This document shows positions 8,288 through 16,226 of a stretch of DNA of 64,000 nt, one piece after another. The stretch comes from Roseicyclus marinus (lineage in GTDB: Bacteria; Pseudomonadota; Alphaproteobacteria; Rhodobacterales; Rhodobacteraceae). Location: assembly GCF_036322625.1 (NCBI RefSeq), contig NZ_AP027266.1, positions 1,553,001-1,617,000 of the forward strand, in the 5' to 3' direction. The notes beneath the pieces were generated by a model. It had not been told where the DNA came from and searched no databases. It saw only the letters and a list, made by a program, of their open reading frames with translations. Position numbers and translations under genes: made by a program. The first letter of the stretch is position 1, and each line of letters begins with the position of its first letter.

Positions 8288-9196
8288 TCAGATTTGGGGC
8301 GCGGGCGCGGTGCCGCCATGGGCCGTGGCCCATTCGGCATTGGTCTTGATGCCGCCAAGGGGGAAGAAATGGATCGACTGGATGTTCTTGCCCCGGCCTT
8401 CGGCGCGGGCGCGGGCCAGATCGGTCAGGATCTCGTCCGGCTCGAAGGGCAGGAGCAGTTTCGACACGTCGCGGGCACGTTTTTGCAGGACCGAGAGCGA
8501 GGCGCCGACACCGCAGGCGATGGCGAATTTGATGAGCGTCTGGAGTTTCGCGGGCCCCGCGATGCCCAGATGGATCGGCATGGTGATGCCATTGGCGGCA
8601 AGCCTGTCGGCCCAGGCCAGAACGGGGGGCGCTTCGAAGGCGAATTGGGTGGCGATGGCGAAGGCGGCATCGGAACGGTCGGCGAAATCCTGTTTCCAGC
8701 TGAGCGCCGCCATCACCTCGGCCTCGCCGCCGTCGGGATCGATGTCGCGGTTGCCCTCGGGGTGGCCTGCGACATGGAGGCGGGTGAAGCCGTCGAAGAG
8801 ACCCGTTTCCAGAAGCTGCATGGAGGAGTGGAACGGCCCGCGGGGGCTCGCGATGCCGCCTGCGAGGAGGAGCGCCTGTTTCACATCCGCCTCGCCCCGG
8901 TAGCGGGCGACCATGTCGGCGAGCGTGGCGCGGTCCGCGATGGAGCGGGCGGGGAAATGCGGCATCGGCTCGAAGCCCTCGGCGCGCAGGCGGCGGGCGG
9001 TGGCGAGCATGTCCTCGAAGGGCGTGCCGTCGATATGGGCGATATAGACCCTTGTGCCGGCGGGCAGGAGGCTGCGGAAATCCTCCACCTTTTCGGCGGT
9101 GCGCGGCATGACCTCGATCGAATAGCCCGACAAGAGATCGGCCAGGCCCGCAGGGGTGGGGGCCGTGTCGCGTGAGCGGAATTTGAGAAGTGCCAT
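8288..9196 (-). CDS. Methylenetetrahydrofolate reductase-family protein
   Basis: 302-residue protein related to MetF, which interconverts 5-methyl-THF and 5,10-methylene-THF using FAD. Recognisable segments are YSIEVMPRTAEKVEDF near the start (the family Glu), RVYIAHIDGTP, LLLAGGIASPRGPFHSSMQLLE and IHLGIAGPAKLQTLIKFA. The ATG at 9196 has a GGGAGA ribosome site 5 bases upstream. Earlier in-frame ATGs (9220, 9259) overlap the preceding gene and lack one. Linked to a methyl-THF:corrinoid methyltransferase, it most likely runs in the oxidative direction in demethylation of methylated compounds (inference). Confidence 0.85.
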   Translation of the reverse strand: MALLKFRSRDTAPTPAGLADLLSGYSIEVMPRTAEKVEDFRSLLPAGTRVYIAHIDGTPFEDMLATARRLRAEGFEPMPHFPARSIADRATLADMVARYRGEADVKQALLLAGGIASPRGPFHSSMQLLETGLFDGFTRLHVAGHPEGNRDIDPDGGEAEVMAALSWKQDFADRSDAAFAIATQFAFEAPPVLAWADRLAANGITMPIHLGIAGPAKLQTLIKFAIACGVGASLSVLQKRARDVSKLLLPFEPDEILTDLARARAEGRGKNIQSIHFFPLGGIKTNAEWATAHGGTAPAPQI

Positions 9197-9224
9197 GAGT
9201 GTCTCCCGGAAGGCGGCCATGGTG

Positions 9225-9539
9225 TCAGGCGGCGGGTCTGTCTGTGTCGTGGCCGTCATTGGCGATCAGGCGCTTGAGGCGGTCGGTGTCGTATTCCGCG
9301 TCAAGCCGCGCGATCTCGGCCGCGGCGATGGTGGCGGGATCGCCCTCGGCCTCGCCTGCGGGGATGCGACGCCATTCGGCGAGATAGGCATCCTCGTCCT
9401 TGGCGCCGATCTTCATCGCGCAGCGGTCGATGGCCTGTTCGAAACGCTCGGGCAGCACGGCCTTGGCCCCGGTCCGGCCCTTGCCCACGATGACCTGGGC
9501 GGGGATGTCGCGCCAGAAGACATGGGTGATTGCGGGCAT
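9225..9539 (-). CDS. Small 'virulence factor' family protein (PF13769-type)
   Basis: 104-residue cytosolic protein beginning MPAITHVFWRDIPAQV; GKGRTGAK and LPERFEQAIDRCAM follow. From memory this matches the short conserved family labelled 'virulence factor', found beside methyl-THF and corrinoid methyltransferase genes in Roseobacter-type genomes; the label does not describe an activity. First gene of the leftward five-gene operon, 28 bases before the MetF-like start. Its constant company suggests an accessory role in one-carbon transfer; unproven. Confidence 0.7.
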   Translation of the reverse strand: MPAITHVFWRDIPAQVIVGKGRTGAKAVLPERFEQAIDRCAMKIGAKDEDAYLAEWRRIPAGEAEGDPATIAAAEIARLDAEYDTDRLKRLIANDGHDTDRPAA

Positions 9540-9873
9540 GGGGCGGGTCCTTTGTTCTGGCCTGGGGCCTGTGGTTGAGGCGCACCATAGGCGAGGCCGG
9601 GTGCGGCGCGGGTTCCGAATTCGACACAAGCCGGGGCGGGAGCGACCCGGCCTGCATCGGGAAATAGCCGGAAGGGCGGTTAGGGGCGAGGGGCGGGGCG
9701 GCCCATAATTCTCATGAAGATGTTGAAGCGGGTTGGCCGAGGGGGGCCGCGCATGCCTGAGGGCCCGGGAACGTGGCCGGGTAATCCGTGCGCAAGGCTG
9801 GCCATCAATGTCATTGTGAGCCGGCGCAGCGGTTGCTACATTCAAGGCGACACACCATTCCCGGAGGCCCCGC
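9540..9873. other. Divergent intergenic region between the one-carbon operon and ppx/gppA
   Basis: 334 bases with no convincing gene. It must hold the promoter of the leftward operon and that of ppx/gppA, whose ribosome site CGGAGG is at its right end. I could not pick unambiguous -35/-10 pairs. A strongly GC-rich core near 9660-9780 shows no clear hairpin with a T-run. Confidence 0.5.
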
Positions 9874-11052
9874 ATGTCGCGCAAGCGCAAAGGCGGCGCC
9901 GGTCCGTTCCCCGGTGTCGCGGCAAATGTGATCCCCTTGGTCCCGATGCCCGACCCAGCAGTCGAACGGCGCCTTGCGCCCGAATTGAGGCCCGATTCCC
10001 GGCCCGACCCCGCCGATCTTTATGCGGCGCTCGATCTGGGCACGAATTCCTGCCGGATGCTGATCGCCCAGCCCAAGGGCAACCAGTTGCATGTCGTGGA
10101 CAGCTTTTCGAAAAGCGTCCAGCTGGGTCAGGGGCTGGAGGCCTCGGGGCGGATGTCGCGCGCCTCCATGGCCCGCGCGGTGGGTGCGCTCAAGATCTGT
10201 CAAAGAAAGCTCGAGAAGCACCGGGTGAGCCGGATGCGGCTGGTGGCGACGGAAGCCTGTCGGCGGGCCTCGAATGCGGGGGAGTTCATCTCGGTCGTCA
10301 AGCGGGAGACGGGGCTCGCGCTCGAGATCATCAAGCCCGAGGAGGAGGCGCGGCTGGCGGTCGTATCCTGCGCGCCGCTCGTATCGATGAAGACCGAGCA
10401 ATTGCTGGTGGTCGATATCGGGGGCGGGTCCACCGAGCTGGTCTGGATCGACCTGAGCCGCGTGCCCCCCGTGGAGCGGCCGCGCGCGATCATGCGGCTG
10501 CACCAGGGCTTCGATCACGAGGAGACGGTTTTCCCCCGCGCCAAGGTGGTGGACTGGATTTCCATTCCGCTGGGGGTGGCGACGCTCAAGGACATGTATG
10601 CCGATGTCGCCGATGACGGCGCGCGCTTTGCGCTGATGAGCTGGTATTTCGAGGAGCAGCTGGCGGGGTTTTCGCCCTATGAGGATGCCGCCGACCAGGC
10701 GCGTGAGGGGTTCCAGATCATCGGGACGAGCGGCACGGTGACGACGGTCGCGGCCTCGCACCTGGGGCTCAAGCGCTATGACCGCAACAAGGTGGACGGG
10801 TTGCGCATGACCTCGGACCAGATCGACCGGGTGATCCAGGATTACCTGGTGCTGGGGCCCGAGGGGCGGCGCAAGGACCCGAGGATCGGGCGCGACCGGC
10901 AGACGCTGATCATGTCGGGGGCCGCGATCTTGCAGGCGTTGTTGCGCGCCTGGCCGACGGATCGGTTGAGCGTGGCCGACAGGGGCCTGCGCGAGGGGCT
11001 GCTCTATGCGCAGATGTCGGCCGATGGCGTGCTGGAGGACGGGCCGTTCTGA
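9874..11052 (+). CDS. Ppx/GppA-family phosphatase
   Basis: 392-residue ASKHA-fold phosphatase acting on exopolyphosphate and/or pppGpp. Motifs: ALDLGTNSCRMLI (phosphate 1), LVATEACRRASN, the Glu-containing KPEEEARLA, VVDIGGGSTELVW (phosphate 2) and IGTSGTVTTVAA. About 45 N-terminal residues are low-complexity and precede the fold. The start has CGGAGG 6 bases upstream. It lacks the C-terminal HD domain of long Ppx enzymes, so it belongs to the short form; polyphosphate versus pppGpp specificity cannot be decided from sequence. Confidence 0.88.
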   Translation: MSRKRKGGAGPFPGVAANVIPLVPMPDPAVERRLAPELRPDSRPDPADLYAALDLGTNSCRMLIAQPKGNQLHVVDSFSKSVQLGQGLEASGRMSRASMARAVGALKICQRKLEKHRVSRMRLVATEACRRASNAGEFISVVKRETGLALEIIKPEEEARLAVVSCAPLVSMKTEQLLVVDIGGGSTELVWIDLSRVPPVERPRAIMRLHQGFDHEETVFPRAKVVDWISIPLGVATLKDMYADVADDGARFALMSWYFEEQLAGFSPYEDAADQAREGFQIIGTSGTVTTVAASHLGLKRYDRNKVDGLRMTSDQIDRVIQDYLVLGPEGRRKDPRIGRDRQTLIMSGAAILQALLRAWPTDRLSVADRGLREGLLYAQMSADGVLEDGPF

Positions 11053-11093
11053 GCGCTCTTGACGGGCGCTGGGGCGGCGGCGGCGTCGGGCCG

Positions 11094-11116
11094 TGCATAT
11101 TTGGGGAAAGATGAAG
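11094..11116 (+). repeat. 23-nt recurrent intergenic motif, copy B
   Basis: TGCATATTT, GG, GGAAAGATGAAG, 41 bases after the ppx/gppA stop and 76 bases before the photolyase start, same strand as both. Confidence 0.8.
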
Positions 11117-11192
11117 GGCAGGGTTTGGCTTGACCGTCCGGCGCAAGCGCTAGGTTCACGCGGCAAAGAGCAGCCGAAAGACCAGACCCGCC

Positions 11193-12608
11193 ATGACCGA
11201 GCCCGTGATCTACTGGACCCGCCGGGATTTCCGCCTGTCGGACAATCCGGCCCTTGTCGCCGCCTGCGAGAGCGGCGCGCCCGTCATCCCGGTCTTTGTC
11301 CATGACGAGACGATCGACGCCTTGGGGGCGGCGCCCAAGTGGCGGCTGGGGCTTGGCGCGGAAGCCTTTGGCGCGCGGCTGGCGGAGGTCGGCAGCCGGT
11401 TGGTGTTCCGGCGGGGCGAGGCGCTGGTGGTCTTGCGCGCGCTGGTGGCCGAGACGGGGGCGCGGGCGGTGCATTGGAACCGGCTTTACGATCCGGTGAG
11501 CCGCAAGCGCGACGAGGCGGTCAAGGCGGCGCTGAAGGCAGAGGGCGTGACGGTGGTGAGCCATGCGGGCCACCTGGTCCATGAACCATGGACGGTCGAG
11601 ACGGGGACGGGAGGCTTTTACAAGGTCTACACGCCGTTCTGGAAAGCGGTGCGGGGGCGCGAGGTGGCCGAGCCCCTCGCCGTGCCCAAGTTGCAGATGC
11701 CCGAGGTCTGGCCCGCGAGCGAGGATGTCGCGGCCTGGGGGATGGGCCGCGCGATGGATCGGGGTGCGGCGGTGGTGCGCCCCCATTGTGTGATCGGGGA
11801 GGCGGGGGCGCAGGGGCGGCTTGGCGCTTTCATCGCGCATCGGATCGGGGATTACGGGGAGGCGCGCGACAGGCTCGATGTCGATGGCACCTCGGGCCTG
11901 TCGGAGAACCTGACCCATGGCGAGATTTCGGCGCGGGTTTGCTGGCATGCCGGGATGCGGGCCATGGCGGAGGGAAAGGCCGGGGCCGAGACATTCCTCA
12001 AGGAACTGATCTGGCGCGATTTCGCCTATCACCTGATGCATCACACGCCCCATATCGTCGCGCGGAACTGGCGCGAGGATTGGGAGGCATTCCCCTGGAA
12101 CACGGATGCGGACCATCCCCATGTGCAGGCCTGGATGCGGGGGCGGACGGGAATGGCCATCGTCGATGCCGCGATGCGCGAGATGTATGTGACGGGGCGG
12201 ATGCACAACCGGGCGCGGATGCTTGTCGCCTCGTATCTCACCAAGCATCTGATGACGCATTGGAAGATCGGGATGGACTGGTTCGCGGACTGCCTGGTGG
12301 ATTGGGACCCGGCGTCGAACGCCATGGGCTGGCAATGGTCGGCGGGATCGGGGCCGGATGCCACGCCCTATTTCCGCGTCTTCAACCCCGAGACGCAGGC
12401 CGAGAAATTCGACCCCTTGGGCCGCTATCGGCGCGCTTATGTGGCGGAATTGTCCGGGCGGCCGCCCGAGACGGCGCTGGCCTATTTCGAGGCGGTGCCA
12501 AGGTCGTGGGAGATGCACCCCGGTCAACCCTATCCGGCACGGCCCGTGGTGGATGCGGCCGAGGGGCGCAAACGGGCGCTTGCCGCCTATGAAAACAGGG
12601 GGTTCTGA
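11193..12608 (+). CDS. phrB: Deoxyribodipyrimidine photolyase (class I, FAD)
   Basis: 471-residue light-driven DNA repair enzyme that splits cyclobutane pyrimidine dimers. The N-terminal antenna domain starts VIYWTRRDFRLSDNPAL. The C-terminal FAD domain shows WNTDADHPHVQAWMRGRTG, MRE.YVTGRMHNRARM and DWDPASNAMGWQWSAGSGPDA, the photolyase signatures with the Trp-rich electron-transfer region. Length is normal. Cryptochrome-like use is possible but the repair-type HNR/WQW motifs favour photolyase. It is followed by cfa after 114 bases. Confidence 0.93.
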   Translation: MTEPVIYWTRRDFRLSDNPALVAACESGAPVIPVFVHDETIDALGAAPKWRLGLGAEAFGARLAEVGSRLVFRRGEALVVLRALVAETGARAVHWNRLYDPVSRKRDEAVKAALKAEGVTVVSHAGHLVHEPWTVETGTGGFYKVYTPFWKAVRGREVAEPLAVPKLQMPEVWPASEDVAAWGMGRAMDRGAAVVRPHCVIGEAGAQGRLGAFIAHRIGDYGEARDRLDVDGTSGLSENLTHGEISARVCWHAGMRAMAEGKAGAETFLKELIWRDFAYHLMHHTPHIVARNWREDWEAFPWNTDADHPHVQAWMRGRTGMAIVDAAMREMYVTGRMHNRARMLVASYLTKHLMTHWKIGMDWFADCLVDWDPASNAMGWQWSAGSGPDATPYFRVFNPETQAEKFDPLGRYRRAYVAELSGRPPETALAYFEAVPRSWEMHPGQPYPARPVVDAAEGRKRALAAYENRGF

Positions 12609-12722
12609 GGCGGGGTTCTGAGGCGAGCGTCGCAAAGGGGGCGAATTCGGCAGGTCGAAACAATCAGGACTTGTGCGACGTGGTTTGTTCGGTCCAAATC
12701 GGGCGCCAGACAAGAGGATTGC

Positions 12723-13934
12723 ATGGATATCAAGACAAGCACGAAGGGAGAGGACAATCTCCCCCGGTATTTCGCGGCGGTGTTCGAGACCGCGACCAAG
12801 ATGAAGCATGGCAGGCTCGACATGGTGCTGCCCGATGGGCGGGTGTTTCGCGCGGGCGGGCATGCGCCGGGGCCGGTGGCCGAGCTCGATATCCACAATC
12901 CCGAGATTTTCGCGCGGCTGATCCGCGAGGGGGATCTGGGCTTTTGCGAAGCCTATCTGGACGAATGGTGGTCGACGCCGGATCTTCAGGCCTTCATGGA
13001 TCTTGTCCATGCCGACAACGAGGAGGTCTATGACGGCTTTCTGGGGATGGGGCTGGTGCGCGCCTATGAGCGGCTGCGGTTCTGGCTGCAATCCAATTCC
13101 AAGCGCCAGGCCAAGAAGAACATCGCCCATCACTATGATCTGGGCAATGACTTCTACGGCCTGTGGCTGGACGAAACGATGACCTATTCGTCGGCGCTGT
13201 TCACCACGGGGCAGGAATCGACCGAGGCCGCGCAGATCGCGAAATACGCGAGCATGGTCGACCAGATGGGCGCAGTGCCGGGCGACCATGTGCTGGAGAT
13301 CGGCTGCGGCTGGGGCGGCTTTGCCGAATATGCCGCCAAGGAGCGGGGGCTGAAGGTCACGGGGCTGACCATCAGCCGCGAGCAATACGATTACGCGGTC
13401 GCGCGGGTGGCGCGGGCGGGGCTGCAGGACCGGGTCGAGATCAAGCTGCAAGATTACCGCGACGAGCGCGGGCAATATGACGGCATCGCCTCGATCGAGA
13501 TGTTCGAGGCGGTGGGCGAGCGCTACTGGCCCGTCTATTTCAAGACGCTGCGCGAGAACCTGAAGCCCGGCAAGAACGCGACCTTGCAGATCATCACGGT
13601 GCAGGACCGCCGCTGGGAGGTCTACAAGCGCGGCGTGGATTTCATCCAGAAATACATCTTTCCGGGCGGCATGCTGCCCGCACCGAAGGTGTTGCGCGCC
13701 GAGGTCGAGAAGGCGGGCTTGCGCGTCTCGCATTCCATCGAATTCGGGGAAAGCTACAGCCAGACGCTGCGGCGCTGGCACGAGACGTTCAACGCGCGCT
13801 GGCCCGAGGTGGCGGCGCTGGGGTTCGATGACCGGTTCCGCCGGATGTGGAATTTCTACCTGACGTCTTGTGCCGCGACCTTTCATTTCGGCAATACGGA
13901 TGTGACGCAGATCACGGTGACCCGGCCGGCCTGA
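12723..13934 (+). CDS. cfa: Cyclopropane-fatty-acyl-phospholipid synthase family
   Basis: 403-residue SAM-dependent enzyme that adds a methylene group across cis double bonds of membrane lipids. Motifs: NIAHHYDLGNDFYGLWLDE, TYSSALF, the SAM loop VLEIGCGWGGFAEYAA, LTISREQYDYA, EMFEAVGERYW, FIQKYIFPGG and the C-terminal MWNFYLTSCAATF. Ribosome site GAGGA lies just before ATG 12723. Soluble, membrane-associated. Position beside photolyase fits a stress-protection group (inference). Some relatives methylate rather than cyclopropanate. Confidence 0.9.
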   Translation: MDIKTSTKGEDNLPRYFAAVFETATKMKHGRLDMVLPDGRVFRAGGHAPGPVAELDIHNPEIFARLIREGDLGFCEAYLDEWWSTPDLQAFMDLVHADNEEVYDGFLGMGLVRAYERLRFWLQSNSKRQAKKNIAHHYDLGNDFYGLWLDETMTYSSALFTTGQESTEAAQIAKYASMVDQMGAVPGDHVLEIGCGWGGFAEYAAKERGLKVTGLTISREQYDYAVARVARAGLQDRVEIKLQDYRDERGQYDGIASIEMFEAVGERYWPVYFKTLRENLKPGKNATLQIITVQDRRWEVYKRGVDFIQKYIFPGGMLPAPKVLRAEVEKAGLRVSHSIEFGESYSQTLRRWHETFNARWPEVAALGFDDRFRRMWNFYLTSCAATFHFGNTDVTQITVTRPA

Positions 13935-13957
13935 GGCTGGGCCGGGGCGGGGTTTTC

Positions 13958-15085
13958 ATGGCGGCGATCTTTCTCTTTGGCACGCTGTTGCATGCGCCCC
14001 TGTTGCGGGCGGTGGCGGGGGAAGATCTGGCCATGGTTCCCGCCGTGCTGCCCGATGCGGCGGTCGCGGGGGTGCAGGGCGCGCCCTATCCGGTTCTGGT
14101 GGCGCAAAAGGGCGGGCGGGCTGACGGCGCGCTGATCGAGGTCGCGGGCGAGGCGCTGGCGCGGCTCGATTTCTACGAGGCCTGTTTCGGCTATCGGCGC
14201 GAGGCCGTGGGGGTCGTGGTTGGTGGAGCCATGCGTCAGGCGGAGGTCTGGCGGCCCGATCCCGGCGCCGCCGGAGTGGCGGCCCATGGATCATGGTCGC
14301 TGGTCGATTGGGCGCGCGACTGGGGCGATCTGGCGGTGATCGCGGCGGCAGAGGTGATGCGCCAGCGCGCGGGCGGGGCCGGGGCGGCGGAGGTGGGCGC
14401 GCGCTACTGGATGATCGCGGCGCGCGCGCAAGCGGAAGTGTCGGCAGGCGCATGGCGCAGGCCCGCGCTGGTCGGGCAAAGCCCTGCGCGCGACAAGGTC
14501 GAGGTGATCGAGCGTCACCACCCCTATTCCGGGTTTCACACGGTCGAGGAGCTGGTTCTGCGGCACCGGCAATTCGACGGCGCCCTGTCCGATCCACAGC
14601 GGCGGTCGGTGTTCCGGGCGGCCGATGCGGTGACGGTGCTGCCCTATGACCCTGTGCGCGACCGGATCCTGGTGATCGAGCAATTGCGCATGGGGCCTTT
14701 CGTGCATGGGGATGCGCATCCCTGGCTGCTCGAGCCTGTGGCGGGCATGATCGATGCAGGCGAGACGCCCGAGACGGCGGCGCGGCGCGAAACGGTGGAA
14801 GAGGCGGGGCTGGAGCTGGGCGCGCTGCATCTTGTGGCGCGCTATTATCCCAGCCCGGGAGGATTGGCGCAGGTGCTGATTTCCTACGTGGCGTTGGCCG
14901 ATCTGCCCGACGGGGTGACGGGGACGGGCGGCCACATCTCGGAGGGAGAGGATATCCTGTCCCATCTGGTCGATTGGGAGACGGCGCGCGCCATGTTGGA
15001 GCGGGGCGACATGGCCAATGCGCCGCTGGTCTTGTCGATGCAATGGCTGATGCTGAACCGAGACAGGCTGCGCGCCGGGGCCTGA
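13958..15085 (+). CDS. Gamma-glutamylcyclotransferase-like plus Nudix hydrolase fusion
   Basis: 375-residue two-domain protein. Residues about 1-165 start MAAIFLFGTLLHAPLL, the FGTL loop of gamma-glutamylcyclotransferase-like (AIG2) folds. The C-terminal half holds a complete Nudix box GMIDAGETPETAARRETVEE, continuing AGL, in an ADP-ribose-pyrophosphatase-like setting (HTVEELVLRHRQFDG; LLEPVAGMIDAGE). The Nudix part probably hydrolyses ADP-ribose or a related nucleoside diphosphate-linked compound. The role of the first domain is unknown. ATG 13958 is 23 bases after the cfa stop with no strong ribosome site. Confidence 0.82.
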   Translation: MAAIFLFGTLLHAPLLRAVAGEDLAMVPAVLPDAAVAGVQGAPYPVLVAQKGGRADGALIEVAGEALARLDFYEACFGYRREAVGVVVGGAMRQAEVWRPDPGAAGVAAHGSWSLVDWARDWGDLAVIAAAEVMRQRAGGAGAAEVGARYWMIAARAQAEVSAGAWRRPALVGQSPARDKVEVIERHHPYSGFHTVEELVLRHRQFDGALSDPQRRSVFRAADAVTVLPYDPVRDRILVIEQLRMGPFVHGDAHPWLLEPVAGMIDAGETPETAARRETVEEAGLELGALHLVARYYPSPGGLAQVLISYVALADLPDGVTGTGGHISEGEDILSHLVDWETARAMLERGDMANAPLVLSMQWLMLNRDRLRAGA

Positions 15086-15126
15086 CATCTCGCGCTGGCG
15101 TGATCGGGCGGACACGGAGGATCGGG

Positions 15127-15155
15127 TTGAGGTTTCCGCCGCGCGCCCCTATCCC
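15127..15155 (+). promoter_or_regulatory. Candidate promoter of cysK-mscS-alaX
   Basis: TTGAGG, 17-base spacer, TATCCC, about 43 bases upstream of the cysK ATG. Hexamers are imperfect but spacing is ideal, and the position at the start of an overlapping three-gene operon is right. Confidence 0.35.
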
Positions 15156-15197
15156 TTAGGTCTCGTTTCCGGCGTTTGCCGCATAAGGGCCCTATCG

Positions 15198-16226
15198 ATG
15201 AATGTTCATTCCGATCTTGCCGCCGCCATCGGCAACACCCCTCTGATCCGCCTGCGCCGTCTGAGCGAGGAGACCGGCTGCGAAATCCTCGGCAAGGCCG
15301 AGTTCCTGAACCCCGGTCAATCGGTCAAGGATCGCGCGGCGCTCTACATCATCCGCGATGCCATGGCCAAGGGAATGCTGCGGCCCGGTGGCACGATCGT
15401 CGAGGGGACGGCGGGCAACACCGGGATCGGTCTGGCGCTGGTCGGCGCATCGATGGGGTTTCGGACCGTCATCGTGATGCCCGAGACGCAGAGCCAGGAA
15501 AAGAAGGACATGATCCGCTTGGCCGGCGCGGAGCTGATCCTTGTGCCGGCGGTGCCTTATTCCAACCCAAACAATTACGTGCGCTATTCGGGGCGTCTGG
15601 CGCAAAGGCTGGCGCAATCCGAGCCCAATGGCGCGATCTGGGCCAACCAGTTCGACAATGTCGCCAACCGGCAGGCCCATGTCGAGATGACGGGCCCCGA
15701 GATCTGGGAACAGACCGAAGGCAAGGTCGATGGCTTCGTCTGTGCCGTGGGATCGGGCGGGACGCTGGCGGGCGTGGGCATGGCGCTGCAGCCCAAGGGC
15801 GTGAAGATCGGATTGGCCGATCCCGAGGGGTCTGGGCTGTACAAGCTTTACACCGGCCGTGACGCGGGTGGGGACAGCATCACCGAAGGGATCGGGCAAG
15901 GCCGGATCACCGGCAACCTCGAAGGCTTCACCCCCGATGTCTGCTACAAGATCCCCGACGCCGAGGCGCTGCCCATCGTGTTCGACACGCTGGCCGAGGA
16001 GGGCATCTGTCTGGGCGGATCGTCCGGCATCAACATGGCGGGTGCCGTGCGCATGGCGCGCGAGATGGGGCCGGGCCACACGATCGTGACGATCCTGTGC
16101 GATTACGGCACGCGCTACCAATCCAAGATCTTCAACCCTGCCTTTCTGCAGGAAAAGGGGCTGCCGGTGCCGGAATGGCTGGTGCGCGGCCCCGCCGATA
16201 TTCCCGACGTATACGAGGACGCATGA
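15198..16226 (+). CDS. cysK: Cysteine synthase A (O-acetylserine sulfhydrylase)
   Basis: 342-residue PLP enzyme forming cysteine from O-acetylserine and sulfide. PLP lysine K44 lies in NPGQSVKDRAA. The phosphate/substrate loop is EGTAGNTGIGLA, and VGSGGTLAGVG and LGGSSGINM are the other PLP-phosphate elements. The sequence LNPGQSVKDRAAL is that of the longer cysK-like group common in alphaproteobacteria. Its TGA overlaps the ATG of the next gene (ATGA), so translation is coupled to the MscS-type channel gene. Confidence 0.9.
   Translation: MNVHSDLAAAIGNTPLIRLRRLSEETGCEILGKAEFLNPGQSVKDRAALYIIRDAMAKGMLRPGGTIVEGTAGNTGIGLALVGASMGFRTVIVMPETQSQEKKDMIRLAGAELILVPAVPYSNPNNYVRYSGRLAQRLAQSEPNGAIWANQFDNVANRQAHVEMTGPEIWEQTEGKVDGFVCAVGSGGTLAGVGMALQPKGVKIGLADPEGSGLYKLYTGRDAGGDSITEGIGQGRITGNLEGFTPDVCYKIPDAEALPIVFDTLAEEGICLGGSSGINMAGAVRMAREMGPGHTIVTILCDYGTRYQSKIFNPAFLQEKGLPVPEWLVRGPADIPDVYEDA

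Noticed and set aside
11004-13886. 960-codon open frame on the minus strand across photolyase and cfa
   Set aside because: Antisense shadow of two clearly recognisable genes; the translated text is His/Arg/Pro-rich with no domain, a typical effect of high GC.
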